DNA of 64,000 nt, taken from Kaistella polysaccharea (GTDB lineage Bacteria > Bacteroidota > Bacteroidia > Flavobacteriales > Weeksellaceae). Position 1 is the stretch's first letter, and every line of letters begins with the position of its first letter. Under the pieces are notes generated by a model. That model worked only from the letters and a program-made list of their open reading frames with translations. It had not been told where the DNA came from and did no database searches. Location: positions 2,294,001 through 2,358,000 of the forward strand of contig NZ_CP084528.1 of the NCBI RefSeq assembly GCF_020410745.1, in the 5' to 3' direction. Both the position numbers and the translations under genes were made by a program. This document shows, piece after piece, positions 55,936-64,000 of the stretch.

Positions 55936-56805
55936 ATGACTGATAAAAAGGACATATCGATCTTGATCGCAAATTACAACAACGGCCACTTTTTTAAAGA
56001 CGCTTTTGAGAGTTTGCAGCGACAAACCTTTAAAAATTGGGAAGCCGTCATCATCGATGATTGCTCCACAGACAATTCTGTAGAACTCATCACAGAAATG
56101 ATAAAGGGCGATTCGCGGTTTCGTTTTTATCAAAACGCAATAAATGTTGGCTACCAAAATACCATTGTGCGCGCCATTAGTTTGGCAAAAGCGGAAATAT
56201 TTGGACGGCTCGATCCTGACGATACGTTGCATCCAGAGGCAATTCAACATTCATTGGAAGCCCATCGATTAAATCCTGAAGCCGGACTTGTATATTCTGA
56301 CTGGGATAAGTTTGATCGTAATTGGGTATTTCAAGATCATCATAAAAGTGAACCTGTGCCGGAATTAAACAAAAAGTATTACAACCTTTACGGGGAAATT
56401 TCTCCCTTCTCCACTTTCAAAATGGAAATTTATAATAAAACTTCAGGCGTGGACATTTCAATTCGCCGTGCCGAAGATAAAGACATTTACATGAAGATGT
56501 GTGAACTGGCACCCGTAGTTTATATCCCCTCTGTCCTTTATAATTATCGACATCACAGTGGAGGGTTATCGACAGGAGACAACGCACTCAAAGCTGAATT
56601 TTCGCACTGGTGCGCACTGGTGAAGATGCTGGATAGAAGACAAGTTAATCTAGAGGACGTTTTCTCAGAACATATTGTCAGCCGTTCAGTCTTAAACAAA
56701 TTCATTAGAAAGGAAAAAAAAGAAAAAAGATGGTTACATAATAATTTAATTGGTAGAATATTAGCCTCGGCGTTTAGAAGAAAAACGGCAACGGCGCATG
56801 ATTAA
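55936..56805 (+). CDS. Family 2 glycosyltransferase, tandem paralogue 3
   Basis: 289 aa. ISILIANYNNGHFFKDAFES, VIIDDCSTDNSVELI, FGRLDPDDTLHP, IRRAEDKDIYMKMCELAP. The C-terminus is basic (RKEKKEKRWLHNN). It overlaps paralogue 4 by 8 bases, which implies coupled translation. Substrate unknown. Confidence 0.9.
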   Translation: MTDKKDISILIANYNNGHFFKDAFESLQRQTFKNWEAVIIDDCSTDNSVELITEMIKGDSRFRFYQNAINVGYQNTIVRAISLAKAEIFGRLDPDDTLHPEAIQHSLEAHRLNPEAGLVYSDWDKFDRNWVFQDHHKSEPVPELNKKYYNLYGEISPFSTFKMEIYNKTSGVDISIRRAEDKDIYMKMCELAPVVYIPSVLYNYRHHSGGLSTGDNALKAEFSHWCALVKMLDRRQVNLEDVFSEHIVSRSVLNKFIRKEKKEKRWLHNNLIGRILASAFRRKTATAHD

Positions 56806-57652
56806 ATCTCCACAAATATCAATTTTAATTGCTAATTACAATAATGGCCACTTTTTTAAAGATGCGTTTGAAAGTCTCCGTCTGCAAACTTTTGAAAATT
56901 GGGAAGCGATTATAATAGATGATGCATCCACCGATTGTTCGGTGGAAATTATTCAAAACTTAATTGAAGGAGACTCTCGGTGCCATTTTTATCAGAATTC
57001 TGAAAATATCGGATATCAGAGGACCATTGTACGAGCCATCAGTATTTCTAGAACAGAAATTTTTGGCCGGTTGGATCCGGATGATGCCCTACATTCTGAA
57101 GCAATAGAATTGTCTTTAAAAGCACACCGTGAAAATCCTGAAGTGGGTTTAGCGTATTCAAATATCATATTCTGCGACAGCAAGCTAGTTCCAACACATA
57201 TCAATAAGGGTCGACAGATTGAAACGTTAGATGAATCCTCTTACAATTTTGACGGAGCTATTTGGCACTTTGTCACATTCAAACGGAAAATATATAATCG
57301 TACGTCCGGAATAGATCCCTTTAACCGTCGTGCAGAAGATCAGGATATTTACTTGAAAATGGGTGAGGCTGCTCCTGTGAAATACGTAGACAATAATATG
57401 TATTTTTACCGAGTACACGACAAAGGCGCTTCGACGGGGAAACAAAATGACAAGGCGTTCTTCTGGCAGTGGATTGCTCTTGTGAAGATGGCTGAGCGGC
57501 GCGACCATAACTTGGAAGATCTTTTCAGTGAGCATTTTGTGAACGCCCAACTCGTAGTACCTTATAAACGGCGGTGGCTATATTTGATGGACAAAGTAAA
57601 AAAGAGTTCGATTTTATCAGTATTGTTCCGTTTAATAGGAAAGAAATTTTAA
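56798..57652 (+). CDS. Family 2 glycosyltransferase, tandem paralogue 4
   Basis: 284 aa. ISILIANYNNGHFFKDAFES, IIIDDASTDCSVEII, FGRLDPDDALHSEA, NRRAEDQDIYLKMGEAAP, FWQWIALVKMAERRDHNLE. Starts within the end of paralogue 3. The middle region (FCDSKLVPTHINKGRQIE), where acceptor binding is expected, is the most different from its neighbours. Confidence 0.9.
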   Translation: MIKSPQISILIANYNNGHFFKDAFESLRLQTFENWEAIIIDDASTDCSVEIIQNLIEGDSRCHFYQNSENIGYQRTIVRAISISRTEIFGRLDPDDALHSEAIELSLKAHRENPEVGLAYSNIIFCDSKLVPTHINKGRQIETLDESSYNFDGAIWHFVTFKRKIYNRTSGIDPFNRRAEDQDIYLKMGEAAPVKYVDNNMYFYRVHDKGASTGKQNDKAFFWQWIALVKMAERRDHNLEDLFSEHFVNAQLVVPYKRRWLYLMDKVKKSSILSVLFRLIGKKF

Positions 57653-57663
57653 ATTAAATAACA

Positions 57664-58536
57664 ATGGCACAACTTTCCATTTTAATAGTCAATTATAACA
57701 ACGGCCATTTTTTCGAAGATGCCTATCGAAGCCTCTTGCGACAAACCTCCGATCAATGGGAAGCGGTGGTGATCGACGATGCATCTACCGACAATTCCGT
57801 TGAAGTTATCCAGAAGCTTATCAGCGGTGACAATCCTTTTCACTTCTACCAAAATGAAAAAACCCTAGGAATCCAGTACGCGGTTATGCGAGCTATAGCA
57901 ATTTCATCTAGGGGGATTTTTGGTCGCCTCGATCCCGACGATGCTCTTTACCCGGAAGCGGTTGAGTTTTCCTTACGAGCACACCAAAATCATCCGGAAG
58001 TGGGCCTGGTTTATTCGGATCTAACCGTGTGTGATCAAAATTTAATTCTTCAATCTGAGCATCGAAGTGTTCAGATCGATCAGTTAGATGTGAAGTCGTT
58101 GATATTTAATAGGGAAATAAACTCGTTCGCCACGTTCAAAAAAAAACTAAACCGAGGCACCTCCGGTATTGATCCTACTTTAAAGCGCTCAGAAGACGTA
58201 GATGTTTATATGAAAATGATTGAAGTTGCACCGGTATTGCATCTGCCAAATCCCTTATATTACTATCGGATCCATAATAAAAATGCTTCAAAGATGGATA
58301 ATGAAGAGCGTTCGTATTTTTGGCATTGGGTGGCACTTTTAAAGACGGCAGACAGAAGAAATATAGACCTGGAAAATATTTTCGTCGAGCACGTTGTGGA
58401 CCTTTCAGAATTGATAGTTTATAAAAAATGTGTATCTTATATTAAATCGCTTCTACGAAAGAAGCGGGTTTTTTCAGCGATCGTAGGAGCAGCAGCAAGA
58501 TTTGGTATTAATAAACACTCAATTTTAAAAAGTTAA
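57664..58536 (+). CDS. Family 2 glycosyltransferase, tandem paralogue 5
   Basis: 290 aa. LSILIVNYNNGHFFEDAYRS, VVIDDASTDNSVEVI, FGRLDPDDALYPEA, LKRSEDVDVYMKMIEVAP, FWHWVALLKTADRRNIDLE. More divergent than copies 2-4, in a compact array with 11 bp between it and paralogue 4. Confidence 0.9.
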   Translation: MAQLSILIVNYNNGHFFEDAYRSLLRQTSDQWEAVVIDDASTDNSVEVIQKLISGDNPFHFYQNEKTLGIQYAVMRAIAISSRGIFGRLDPDDALYPEAVEFSLRAHQNHPEVGLVYSDLTVCDQNLILQSEHRSVQIDQLDVKSLIFNREINSFATFKKKLNRGTSGIDPTLKRSEDVDVYMKMIEVAPVLHLPNPLYYYRIHNKNASKMDNEERSYFWHWVALLKTADRRNIDLENIFVEHVVDLSELIVYKKCVSYIKSLLRKKRVFSAIVGAAARFGINKHSILKS

Positions 58537-58571
58537 TTTTACTTAAAGTAAAAGCCTCATTTCCCTGTTTC

Positions 58572-59558
58572 ATGAATATGCAAATTTCAGTCATTATTCC
58601 AGTTTACAATGTGGAACCTTACCTCGAGGAATGCCTGGCTTCGCTGTGTAAGCAACTGACCGAAAATATAGAGCTAATAATTATTAATGATGGATCCACT
58701 GATCGGTCCGGAGAAATAATCCAATATTATGCTGAATGTTTTCCCACCATAAAGATCATCACTCAGGAAAACCGAGGTTTGAGCGCCGCCCGAAATGCCG
58801 GACTTGATATCGCGGTAGGAGAATACATCTGGTTTATTGACGGAGATGATTACATAGAAGAAAATGCCCTAGAAGATGTACAGCGTTGCCTTCATAAGTA
58901 TCCAGAAATTGACATGGTAAGGTTTGGCTATTTCAAATTCGATGATATAAACGGCGAAATCCTCAAATCATTTAAACCCTCGGCAGCAGGACCGCTTCCT
59001 GCTACTGATTATTTTAACACACATCAAGTTTTACATGAAGCATGCATCGGAACATACAGGAGAAAATACCTCTCTGAAAATCGATTAAGATTTGCCGAAG
59101 GGTATATTTTTGAGGATTCCATTTTTAATATGCAGGCCTACAGCTCGGGCGGGACGGTGGTTATTCTCCCAGTTCAACTTTATTTTTATCGTTTTCGGCA
59201 AGGCTCCCTCTACCATTCACAAACTTCCATTAAGAAGATTGATTCAATAATTTATCTCATTCAAACCTGCGACACCATAATTGTTTCAAACATGCATAAC
59301 TTAAAAGAAGTTTATTTTGTAGCGAATAAAAAGTTGGACTACGTGAATTTATTGATTGATCATTTTTTTTATTTTAGCCCCTACACCTTTCGCCAGAAAC
59401 TGAAAGTCTTTCTCACCATTAACCACCGAATTCCCGTTTTTAATGATGATCGACCTTCTATCAAACAGATGAAAATTTTTCTTAACGTTAATCCTAAGCT
59501 CTATTTTGCCCTGCGGTATGCTGGATTGAAAAAAGGATGGACTTCACCTAATATTTAG
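58572..59558 (+). CDS. Family 2 glycosyltransferase, different subfamily (WfgS/EpsH-like)
   Basis: 328 aa. ISVIIPVYNVEPYLEECLAS, IINDGSTDRSGEI, QENRGLSAARNAGLDIAVG and the metal motif FIDGDDYIE, which are standard GT2 features. Unlike the five paralogues it keeps DGDD rather than DPDD. The C-terminal half carries EDSIFNMQAYSSGG. It is followed immediately by a small frame and by the remains of another GT2. Confidence 0.9.
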   Translation: MNMQISVIIPVYNVEPYLEECLASLCKQLTENIELIIINDGSTDRSGEIIQYYAECFPTIKIITQENRGLSAARNAGLDIAVGEYIWFIDGDDYIEENALEDVQRCLHKYPEIDMVRFGYFKFDDINGEILKSFKPSAAGPLPATDYFNTHQVLHEACIGTYRRKYLSENRLRFAEGYIFEDSIFNMQAYSSGGTVVILPVQLYFYRFRQGSLYHSQTSIKKIDSIIYLIQTCDTIIVSNMHNLKEVYFVANKKLDYVNLLIDHFFYFSPYTFRQKLKVFLTINHRIPVFNDDRPSIKQMKIFLNVNPKLYFALRYAGLKKGWTSPNI

Positions 59559-59792
59559 ATGGGGTCCATTTTAAAAATTTCATTCTACTATTTACTTTGG
59601 CAAACTAATCACTTACGACAGGGAATGAAAAATGGAAAAAACTTACTATCTTCAGAAATATCTAACACCCTTAACTGCTTTTACCTTTCCTGTTTTAAGG
59701 AAAATATTTTGTACTATCGTATGCTTAAAATAAGTTCACCCGCAGGATTCGCTTTTTACTGGAAAACCTTTCTCCCTATAGTTTTATTTTAA
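59559..59792 (+). CDS. Small unassigned frame of 77 codons
   Basis: Begins with the ATG directly after the stop of the previous GT. SILKISFYYLLWQTNHLRQG and FKENILYYRMLKISS, with several aromatic residues and a hydrophobic C-terminus. I do not recognise it. It may be a genuine small protein or a truncated piece of a lost transferase, since the next 700 bp are a decayed gene. Confidence 0.35.
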   Translation: MGSILKISFYYLLWQTNHLRQGMKNGKNLLSSEISNTLNCFYLSCFKENILYYRMLKISSPAGFAFYWKTFLPIVLF

Positions 59793-59802
59793 CACCTTTC
59801 CT

Positions 59803-60509
59803 ATGGAAAAAGTGTCTGTAATCATTCCTGCTTTTAGAGATACGGCGAAGTTTCGTAGATTTTGTGCTTGCATATTATTATAAAAACTGAACCTTATTCT
59901 CGTGAACGGCGATTTGTCTGATGATTAGGGAAATATCTGACGTCACTATGCAGCTGCAGACAGCCAAGTTTGGCATTTTGAAATTAAAAATTTAGACCCT
60001 TCTGTTGCGCCAAATAAGGCATTGGACAACTATCTTGGAGGATTTGTTTTCTTTATTAGTGCCGAGGTCTATTTGGTTCTTAATTATGTCTCTCGTATTA
60101 TTACTGAAGTATTCTTAACTATTCACAATGTGGCTGTTTTATATGAATATTTGTGCTATAATGACCGCTCCAACGAAAAAAGTCTGACTGCCGTGCGCGA
60201 TGAGAGTTTATTAACCAATTCCTTTCTCTCCACAGAAAACATAGTTATAAAATATACACACTGAGACAGCTGCTTCTTGTCTCAAACCGCCGAAGAGCAG
60301 TGTTGCTGACTTATTTTGATGCAGTTGCTTTCAAAAGAATATCGTTTCGGGAATGTAACTATTTAAGAAAAAAAAACCAATATATTCAAGACTTTAAACC
60401 TTACCTTGGAGATACGATAAATCTAAAATTCATGCTTTTTCCCTTCAAATATAATTCACCGCTAGTTTATATTTTTTTCGGAATCTCTTACAATGAATTC
60501 GAAGGGTGA
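59803..60509 (+). pseudogene. Decayed family 2 glycosyltransferase
   Basis: MEKVSVIIPAFRDTA begins a normal GT2 but hits a stop after 26 codons. In other frames the GT2 pattern continues as LILVNGDLSDD, a stop, GNI, a stop, RHYAAADSQVWHFEIKN, NKALDNYLGGFVFFISAEVYL, where VNDGSxDxSGNI, NKALD and FIDADDYL are expected. A basic C-terminal part follows (RECNYLRKKNQYIQDF, about 60300-60509). At least two frameshifts and two nonsense codons; the metal motif is gone. Confidence 0.8.
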
Positions 60510-61115
60510 GAGTGTTTTATTGAATGAAAAAAATACCACTTCTGTAAGGTGTTTTTAAAAATAGAGGTAAATTTATCATGTTAAATTTGGTGATGTTTAA
60601 CTTTCAGGAGTGATAAAATAACATATTATTTTTACGACTGAAACTTCGAATTACACTAAGGAACAATACTGAAATTACCTCCCCCGATTTTCATTTTCGA
60701 CATTCGACAAGTGACCACGTCTTTTTAAAAAGCGATCTACGCAAGGTATTCTGATATACCAATACTCTGGACGTACAGCCAAGAAGAAATGATCGATGTG
60801 CTGTACTTCCTGTTATGGTCTTTCATTGATGATTTTCTGGCTACCAGTCGAATGCTGTGGAACAAAGAAACTAAAAGGCAAGTTGAACATTGGGCAAGAC
60901 CTCGCAAATTGAACGTCCTAATTTTTTAAGTAGTAAATTAATATAAAGTAGAGTCGATGTCCCCCTCAATCCGCTAATAAATTCCTATTTTTGCAGCATT
61001 GATGACTTTTATTTTTACAGCTGACTTACCTTCATAGGGTTTCCCTCTTTACGGACGATAATCCAAACTGGGATATCTAGTCATCATAATTTTTCTTTGA
61101 TAATAATTCAATTTC
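60510..61115. other. 606-bp non-coding or decayed stretch
   Basis: A frame of about 66 codons at 60733-60930 (KAIYARYSDIPILWTYSQEE, then FLLWSFIDDFLATSRMLWN) has no start of its own and no family I recognise; it could be another gene remnant. A -7-like box TATTTTTG lies at 60986-60993 and is a possible promoter for the epimerase. Confidence 0.4.
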
Positions 61116-62084
61116 ATGAAAAAAATATTGATTACCGGCGGTGCCGGCTTTATTGGTTCCAATCTTTGCGAGTATTTTATAGGCAAAGGCCATCACGTGA
61201 CGTGTCTGGATAATTTTTCCACGGGTTTTCACCACAATATCGACCATTTAAAATCCAATCCCAATTTTAAATTAATTGAGGGCGATATTCGGGACATAGG
61301 AACCTGTAATATGGCGGCAGAAGGTCAGGATTATATCCTTCATCAAGCGGCCTTAGGTTCAGTTCCTCGGTCCATCAATGATCCAATTACGAGCAACGAT
61401 GTTAACGTTGGTGGGTTTCTGAATATGTTGGTCGCAGCGCGTGATGCTAATGTAAAACGTTTTGTTTATGCCGCCAGCTCTTCGACTTATGGCGATTCCG
61501 AATCTTTGCCGAAAGTAGAAGAGGTGATCGGTAAACCCCTTTCGCCCTATGCCATCACGAAATACGTCAATGAACTGTATGCTGATGTCTTCAGCAAGAC
61601 GTACGGCATTGAAACGATCGGCCTGCGGTATTTCAATGTCTTCGGTCGGCGTCAAAATCCAGAAGGTGCCTACGCAGCGGTGATTCCAAAGTTCGTAATC
61701 CAGCTCATGAACCATGAAAGTCCTGTGATTAATGGAACAGGCGACTATTCCCGGGATTTCACCTACATCGATAATGTGATTCAGATGAATGAGAGAGCCA
61801 TGTCTACTAAAAATCCAGAAGCGGTAAATACCGTCTACAATACCGCAGTCGGTGACCGAACCACTTTAAATTTACTCCTCGAATATTTAAAGGAAAACCT
61901 TTCTGCTTTTGATTCCAAGATCAAGGAAATTCACACGATCCACGGACCCAATCGGATCGGTGATATTCCCCATTCTCTTGCCAGTATCGAAAAAGCAAAA
62001 GAGCTATTGGGCTACAAACCCTCTCATGACATCAAGGCAGGGTTAAAAGATGCCGTGACATGGTATTGGGAGAATTTGAGGTAA
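61116..62084 (+). CDS. UDP-N-acetylglucosamine 4-epimerase-like SDR (WbpP/TviC-like)
   Basis: 322 aa. Extended SDR: GGAGFIGSNLCEYF at residues 8-21, LDNFSTGFHHNID, LHQAALGSVPRSINDP, the SSSTYGD site and the catalytic YAITK. The PRSINDP and YFNVFGRRQNPEGAYAAVIP segments are typical of WbpP/TviC-type enzymes that act on UDP-GlcNAc or UDP-GlcNAcA. With the dehydrogenase at 63523 it suggests UDP-GalNAcA for the surface polysaccharide. Confidence 0.88.
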   Translation: MKKILITGGAGFIGSNLCEYFIGKGHHVTCLDNFSTGFHHNIDHLKSNPNFKLIEGDIRDIGTCNMAAEGQDYILHQAALGSVPRSINDPITSNDVNVGGFLNMLVAARDANVKRFVYAASSSTYGDSESLPKVEEVIGKPLSPYAITKYVNELYADVFSKTYGIETIGLRYFNVFGRRQNPEGAYAAVIPKFVIQLMNHESPVINGTGDYSRDFTYIDNVIQMNERAMSTKNPEAVNTVYNTAVGDRTTLNLLLEYLKENLSAFDSKIKEIHTIHGPNRIGDIPHSLASIEKAKELLGYKPSHDIKAGLKDAVTWYWENLR

Positions 62085-62086
62085 TT

Positions 62087-62135
62087 GCTGAAAGATTACA
62101 ACCTGAAAGGTTAGAAGCTGGAGGTTGGATGTTAG
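62087..62135. repeat. Heptad-period tract downstream of the epimerase
   Basis: Seven units: GCTGAAA, GATTACA, ACCTGAA, AGGTTAG, AAGCTGG, AGGTTGG, ATGTTAG. Confidence 0.6.
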
Positions 62136-62144
62136 TAGAATGCG

Positions 62145-62340
62145 TCAGGTCGAGTGATTTTGCACTATAAAAATTGTATCGAGACCTTTACTGAACTGCT
62201 TCTCGATACGCTACACTTTGTTTTGACGGACGTCAATAGTTAGTGGGACACTTCAGGTCGAGGAATTTTGCGCAGCGAAGGCAAGAAAAATTGTATTGAT
62301 TCCTTTTACTGTAATACTTCTCTTTACGCTCCATTCTTTT
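62145..62340. repeat. Two tandem copies of a palindromic element (family F)
   Basis: TCAGGTCGAGTGATTTTGC (from 62146) and TCAGGTCGAGGAATTTTGC (from 62253) begin two related copies, each followed by AAAAATTGTAT and a later CTTCTC..TACGCT. Copy 1 contains the perfect inverted repeat GTATCGAGA (62176-62184) / TCTCGATAC (62201-62209). Copy 2 has lost this pairing. Confidence 0.65.
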
Positions 62341-62396
62341 GCACTAATCTAAGTGACGGTGTCGTGAAGTATACGATTGTAAAATTGACCTAGCAG

Positions 62397-62567
62397 TTAT
62401 TGGCGTAAAGAAAAAAGGAAATTTCTTGTAGCAGAGTCTTCGATTAAATCAAAAATAAAAATCCCTTTTGTCCAAAGCGCGGGCGAGAAGTAAACTTCGA
62501 AGATAAATTTCTGTTTCGCGCAAGTTTAGGGATTTTCTTAAAGAAATTTTATTTTTTTAGCTAATAA
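62397..62567. repeat. Long hairpin element D, copy 1
   Basis: Outer arms TTATTGGC (62397) and GCTAATAA (ends 62567), middle arms AAATTTCTT (62419-62427) / AAGAAATTT (62541-62549) and inner arms AAAATCCC (62458-62465) / GGGATTTT (62529-62536) fold into one long imperfect hairpin. A second hairpin, TTACTTTTTGT / ACAAAAAGTAA (62588-62615), follows immediately. Confidence 0.75.
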
Positions 62568-62650
62568 ATCCAGTCTTGAACTTTTTGTTACTTTTTGTTT
62601 TAAGACAAAAAGTAAGAACAATGAAATTACACAATACATAAATTAAGTTT

Positions 62651-62842
62651 TGACTTTTTTGTTACTTTTTGCTTCATCTTTATTTATGTTTTTAATTGAA
62701 TCAGCGAACCATTTACAATGGTTTGTGTCAAGACAAAAAGTAAAATGTAAAAAAAACGTTAATTTTTGCTTCATCTCTATTTATTGTATTTTATTGCATC
62801 AGCGAACCATCTACAATCGTTTGTGTCAAGACAAAAAGTAAA
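62651..62842. repeat. Repeated hairpin module E, copies 1 and 2
   Basis: Copies at 62658-62743 and about 62755-62842. Each has TTTTTGCTTCATC, a T-rich stretch, CAGCGAACCAT, a short loop and GTTTGTGTCAAGAC followed by AAAAAGTAA. The ends TTACTTTTTG / CAAAAAGTAA are complementary. A third copy lies in element D copy 2. Confidence 0.75.
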
Positions 62843-62963
62843 AAAAAGAGAACTATCTTTCCAAACCAAAATGAATTTTGCATAGAAGGTTTTTGAATTA
62901 ATAGTGATTTCGACAAGCTCAATCACCAAGACGAATGCTCGTTTATTTAATCCGACTTAGGAG

Positions 62964-63235
62964 TTATTAGCGTTAAGAAAATTCAAATTTATTCCAACGT
63001 ATTCTTCAAGTAGCAACTTATAAAAATTCCTTTTGTCCGAAGCGCAGCAATACATTACCATCGAAGCGCAACTTTCGTTTCCGCGCAAGTATAGGAATTT
63101 TCTTAGAATAAATTTTAAGTTTTTTGCCAATAAATCCAGTCTTGAACTTTTTGTTACTTTTTGCTTCATCACTATTTATTGTTTTTAGTCGAGTTAGCGA
63201 ACCATTCGCGACGGTTTGTTTCAAGACAAAAGTAA
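62964..63235. repeat. Long hairpin element D, copy 2, with module E copy 3
   Basis: Outer arms TTATTAGC (62964) and GCCAATAA (ends 63133), middle arms AAATTTATTC (62985-62994) / GAATAAATTT (63106-63115), inner arms AAAATTCC (63023-63030) / GGAATTTT (63094-63101). Two base pairs differ from copy 1 on both sides, so pairing is kept. AACTTTTTGTTACTTTTTG follows, then a module E loop ending CAAAAGTAA at 63235. Confidence 0.75.
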
Positions 63236-63434
63236 GAGGAATAAAATAACACAATACGTTACTCCGCGCGACTTAACTACTGAAATTTACACGATGAACT
63301 CTCGAACCCTTTCTTGTCCTAGTTGTACTACAATTTACAACACAAGTCTTTTTTAGATAACCAACCACCTGCTTTATGAATCATTTATAAAACCATCTTC
63401 TTTTTTAATGAAAAATCTTAAATTTACTTTTCTT

Positions 63435-63442
63435 ACTTTTGC
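63435..63442 (+). promoter_or_regulatory. Possible -7 box of the dehydrogenase gene
   Basis: TACTTTTG, 80 bp before the ATG at 63523. A weaker AATTTTTG lies nearer the gene. Confidence 0.4.
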
Positions 63443-63522
63443 ACCAAATTAAAAACTTTGTGACTTCATTTTGATGAGCAGATTTAACGATGGTAATCAC
63501 TCAAGAATTTTTGCACTAATCT

Positions 63523-64000
63523 ATGAAACAAAAAATCGCAATTATTGGACTTGGCTACGTGGGTCTACCCTTAGCACGGCTGTTTGCGACAAAGTATCAA
63601 GTGATTGGTTTTGATATTGATCAACAACGCGTTGACGCACTGAAATCAGGAGTTGATCATACTTTTGAGGTAGAAAATGAAGTTTTGAAAGAGGTATTGG
63701 TAAACGATTTTCAATCGAAAGACAGGGGATTATTCTGCTCATCGAATGTTGAGGATCTCACAGACTGTAATTTTTACATTATTACGGTACCTACACCGGT
63801 AGACAAAAATAACCGTCCGGATTTAAGACCTTTAAAGGATGCTTCAACAACGGTGGGGCAACTACTCAAAAAAGGGGATATTGTTATTTACGAATCGACC
63901 GTTTACCCTGGAGTTACAGAGGAAGAATGTGTTCCTGTTTTAGAAACGGAATCTGGTTTAACTTTTAATATTGATTTTTTTGCGGGCTATTCCCCGGAGC
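63523..64000 (+). CDS. Nucleotide sugar dehydrogenase, N-terminal part (WbpA/WbpO/TviB-like), runs off the window
   Basis: 159 codons visible. KIAIIGLGYVGLPLARLFA is the NAD-binding start, then GFDIDQQRV, ITVPTPVDKNNRPDLRPL and YESTVYPGVTEEECVPV, and FAGYSPE at the edge. These are signatures of UDP-sugar dehydrogenases that oxidise C6 of UDP-HexNAc. The catalytic cysteine lies beyond the window. With the epimerase at 61116 it would produce UDP-GalNAcA (or a related uronic acid). The 1.4 kb between them carries no gene. Confidence 0.9.
   Translation, partial: MKQKIAIIGLGYVGLPLARLFATKYQVIGFDIDQQRVDALKSGVDHTFEVENEVLKEVLVNDFQSKDRGLFCSSNVEDLTDCNFYIITVPTPVDKNNRPDLRPLKDASTTVGQLLKKGDIVIYESTVYPGVTEEECVPVLETESGLTFNIDFFAGYSPE

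Noticed and set aside
62397..63235. Insertion sequence or transposon
   Set aside because: No transposase frame is present; the repeats are palindromic and non-coding.
62957..63254. Minus-strand frames of 71 and 78 codons
   Set aside because: They lie across the hairpin element D and show no protein-like pattern.

Overview
The window looks like a chromosomal segment of a Bacteroidota member of the class Flavobacteriia, most probably the Chryseobacterium/Kaistella group. Four things point there. The DNA is AT-rich. Many genes are preceded by a Bacteroidota -7 box of the form TAnnTTTG rather than by Shine-Dalgarno sites. Type IX secretion parts are present (a plug protein and a PorP/SprF protein). 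Family pairings typical of the phylum occur (rpoC followed by DUF3467, rsmD with DUF3822, DUF2027-Smr). No insertion sequence, prophage or CRISPR array is visible.

Layout. 1-1810: a putative DNA-repair pair on the minus strand (DUF4130 protein, cut by the window edge, and a radical SAM protein). 2407-11002: rpoB, rpoC and a DUF3467 gene, without rplJL immediately upstream. 11300-16400: small enzymes, a RibB with a degenerate RibA-like half, a flavin monooxygenase, a DUF4403 protein and tRNA-Cys. 16400-30600: housekeeping and envelope genes (DUF389, aroC, thioredoxin-like proteins, miaA, T9SS plug, hemH, nfu, gamma-carbonic anhydrase) and a type II toxin-antitoxin remnant with a frameshifted toxin. 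30650-38420: a PIF1-type helicase, then a long minus-strand run yicC-gmk-SDR-nadA, folB and lnt. 38540-49100: PASTA protein, rluD-like gene, porP, hemW, murI, rsmD, DUF3822, Smr, glyA, recX. 49340-64000: a capsule/exopolysaccharide locus with a beta-barrel protein, Wza- and Wzc-like export proteins, five tandem paralogous family-2 glycosyltransferases, one further GT2, an acyltransferase, a decayed GT2, and a UDP-sugar 4-epimerase plus a nucleotide-sugar dehydrogenase that together suggest UDP-GalNAcA synthesis. The locus continues past the window edge.

The most unusual signal is in the spacers. At least ten intergenic stretches are degenerate arrays with an exact 7-base period. The unit sequence differs between arrays and drifts gradually within them; clear cases are 44768-44879, 6241-6317, 10594-10677, 42911-43104 and 48538-48600. 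Two lie inside the rpoB-rpoC-DUF3467 unit and can also fold as hairpins. Separately, there are several families of dispersed palindromic repeats whose conserved arms flank variable hairpins. In the 1.4 kb gap 62085-63522 two copies of a roughly 170-bp hairpin element show compensatory base changes. These repeats are the best candidates for something not yet described. The protein-coding content is mostly recognisable.

Starts were chosen from family N-termini and from the position of -7 boxes. Several genes (murI, hemW, miaA) appear to use TTG or GTG, and several promoters lie so close to the start that the mRNAs would be nearly leaderless.
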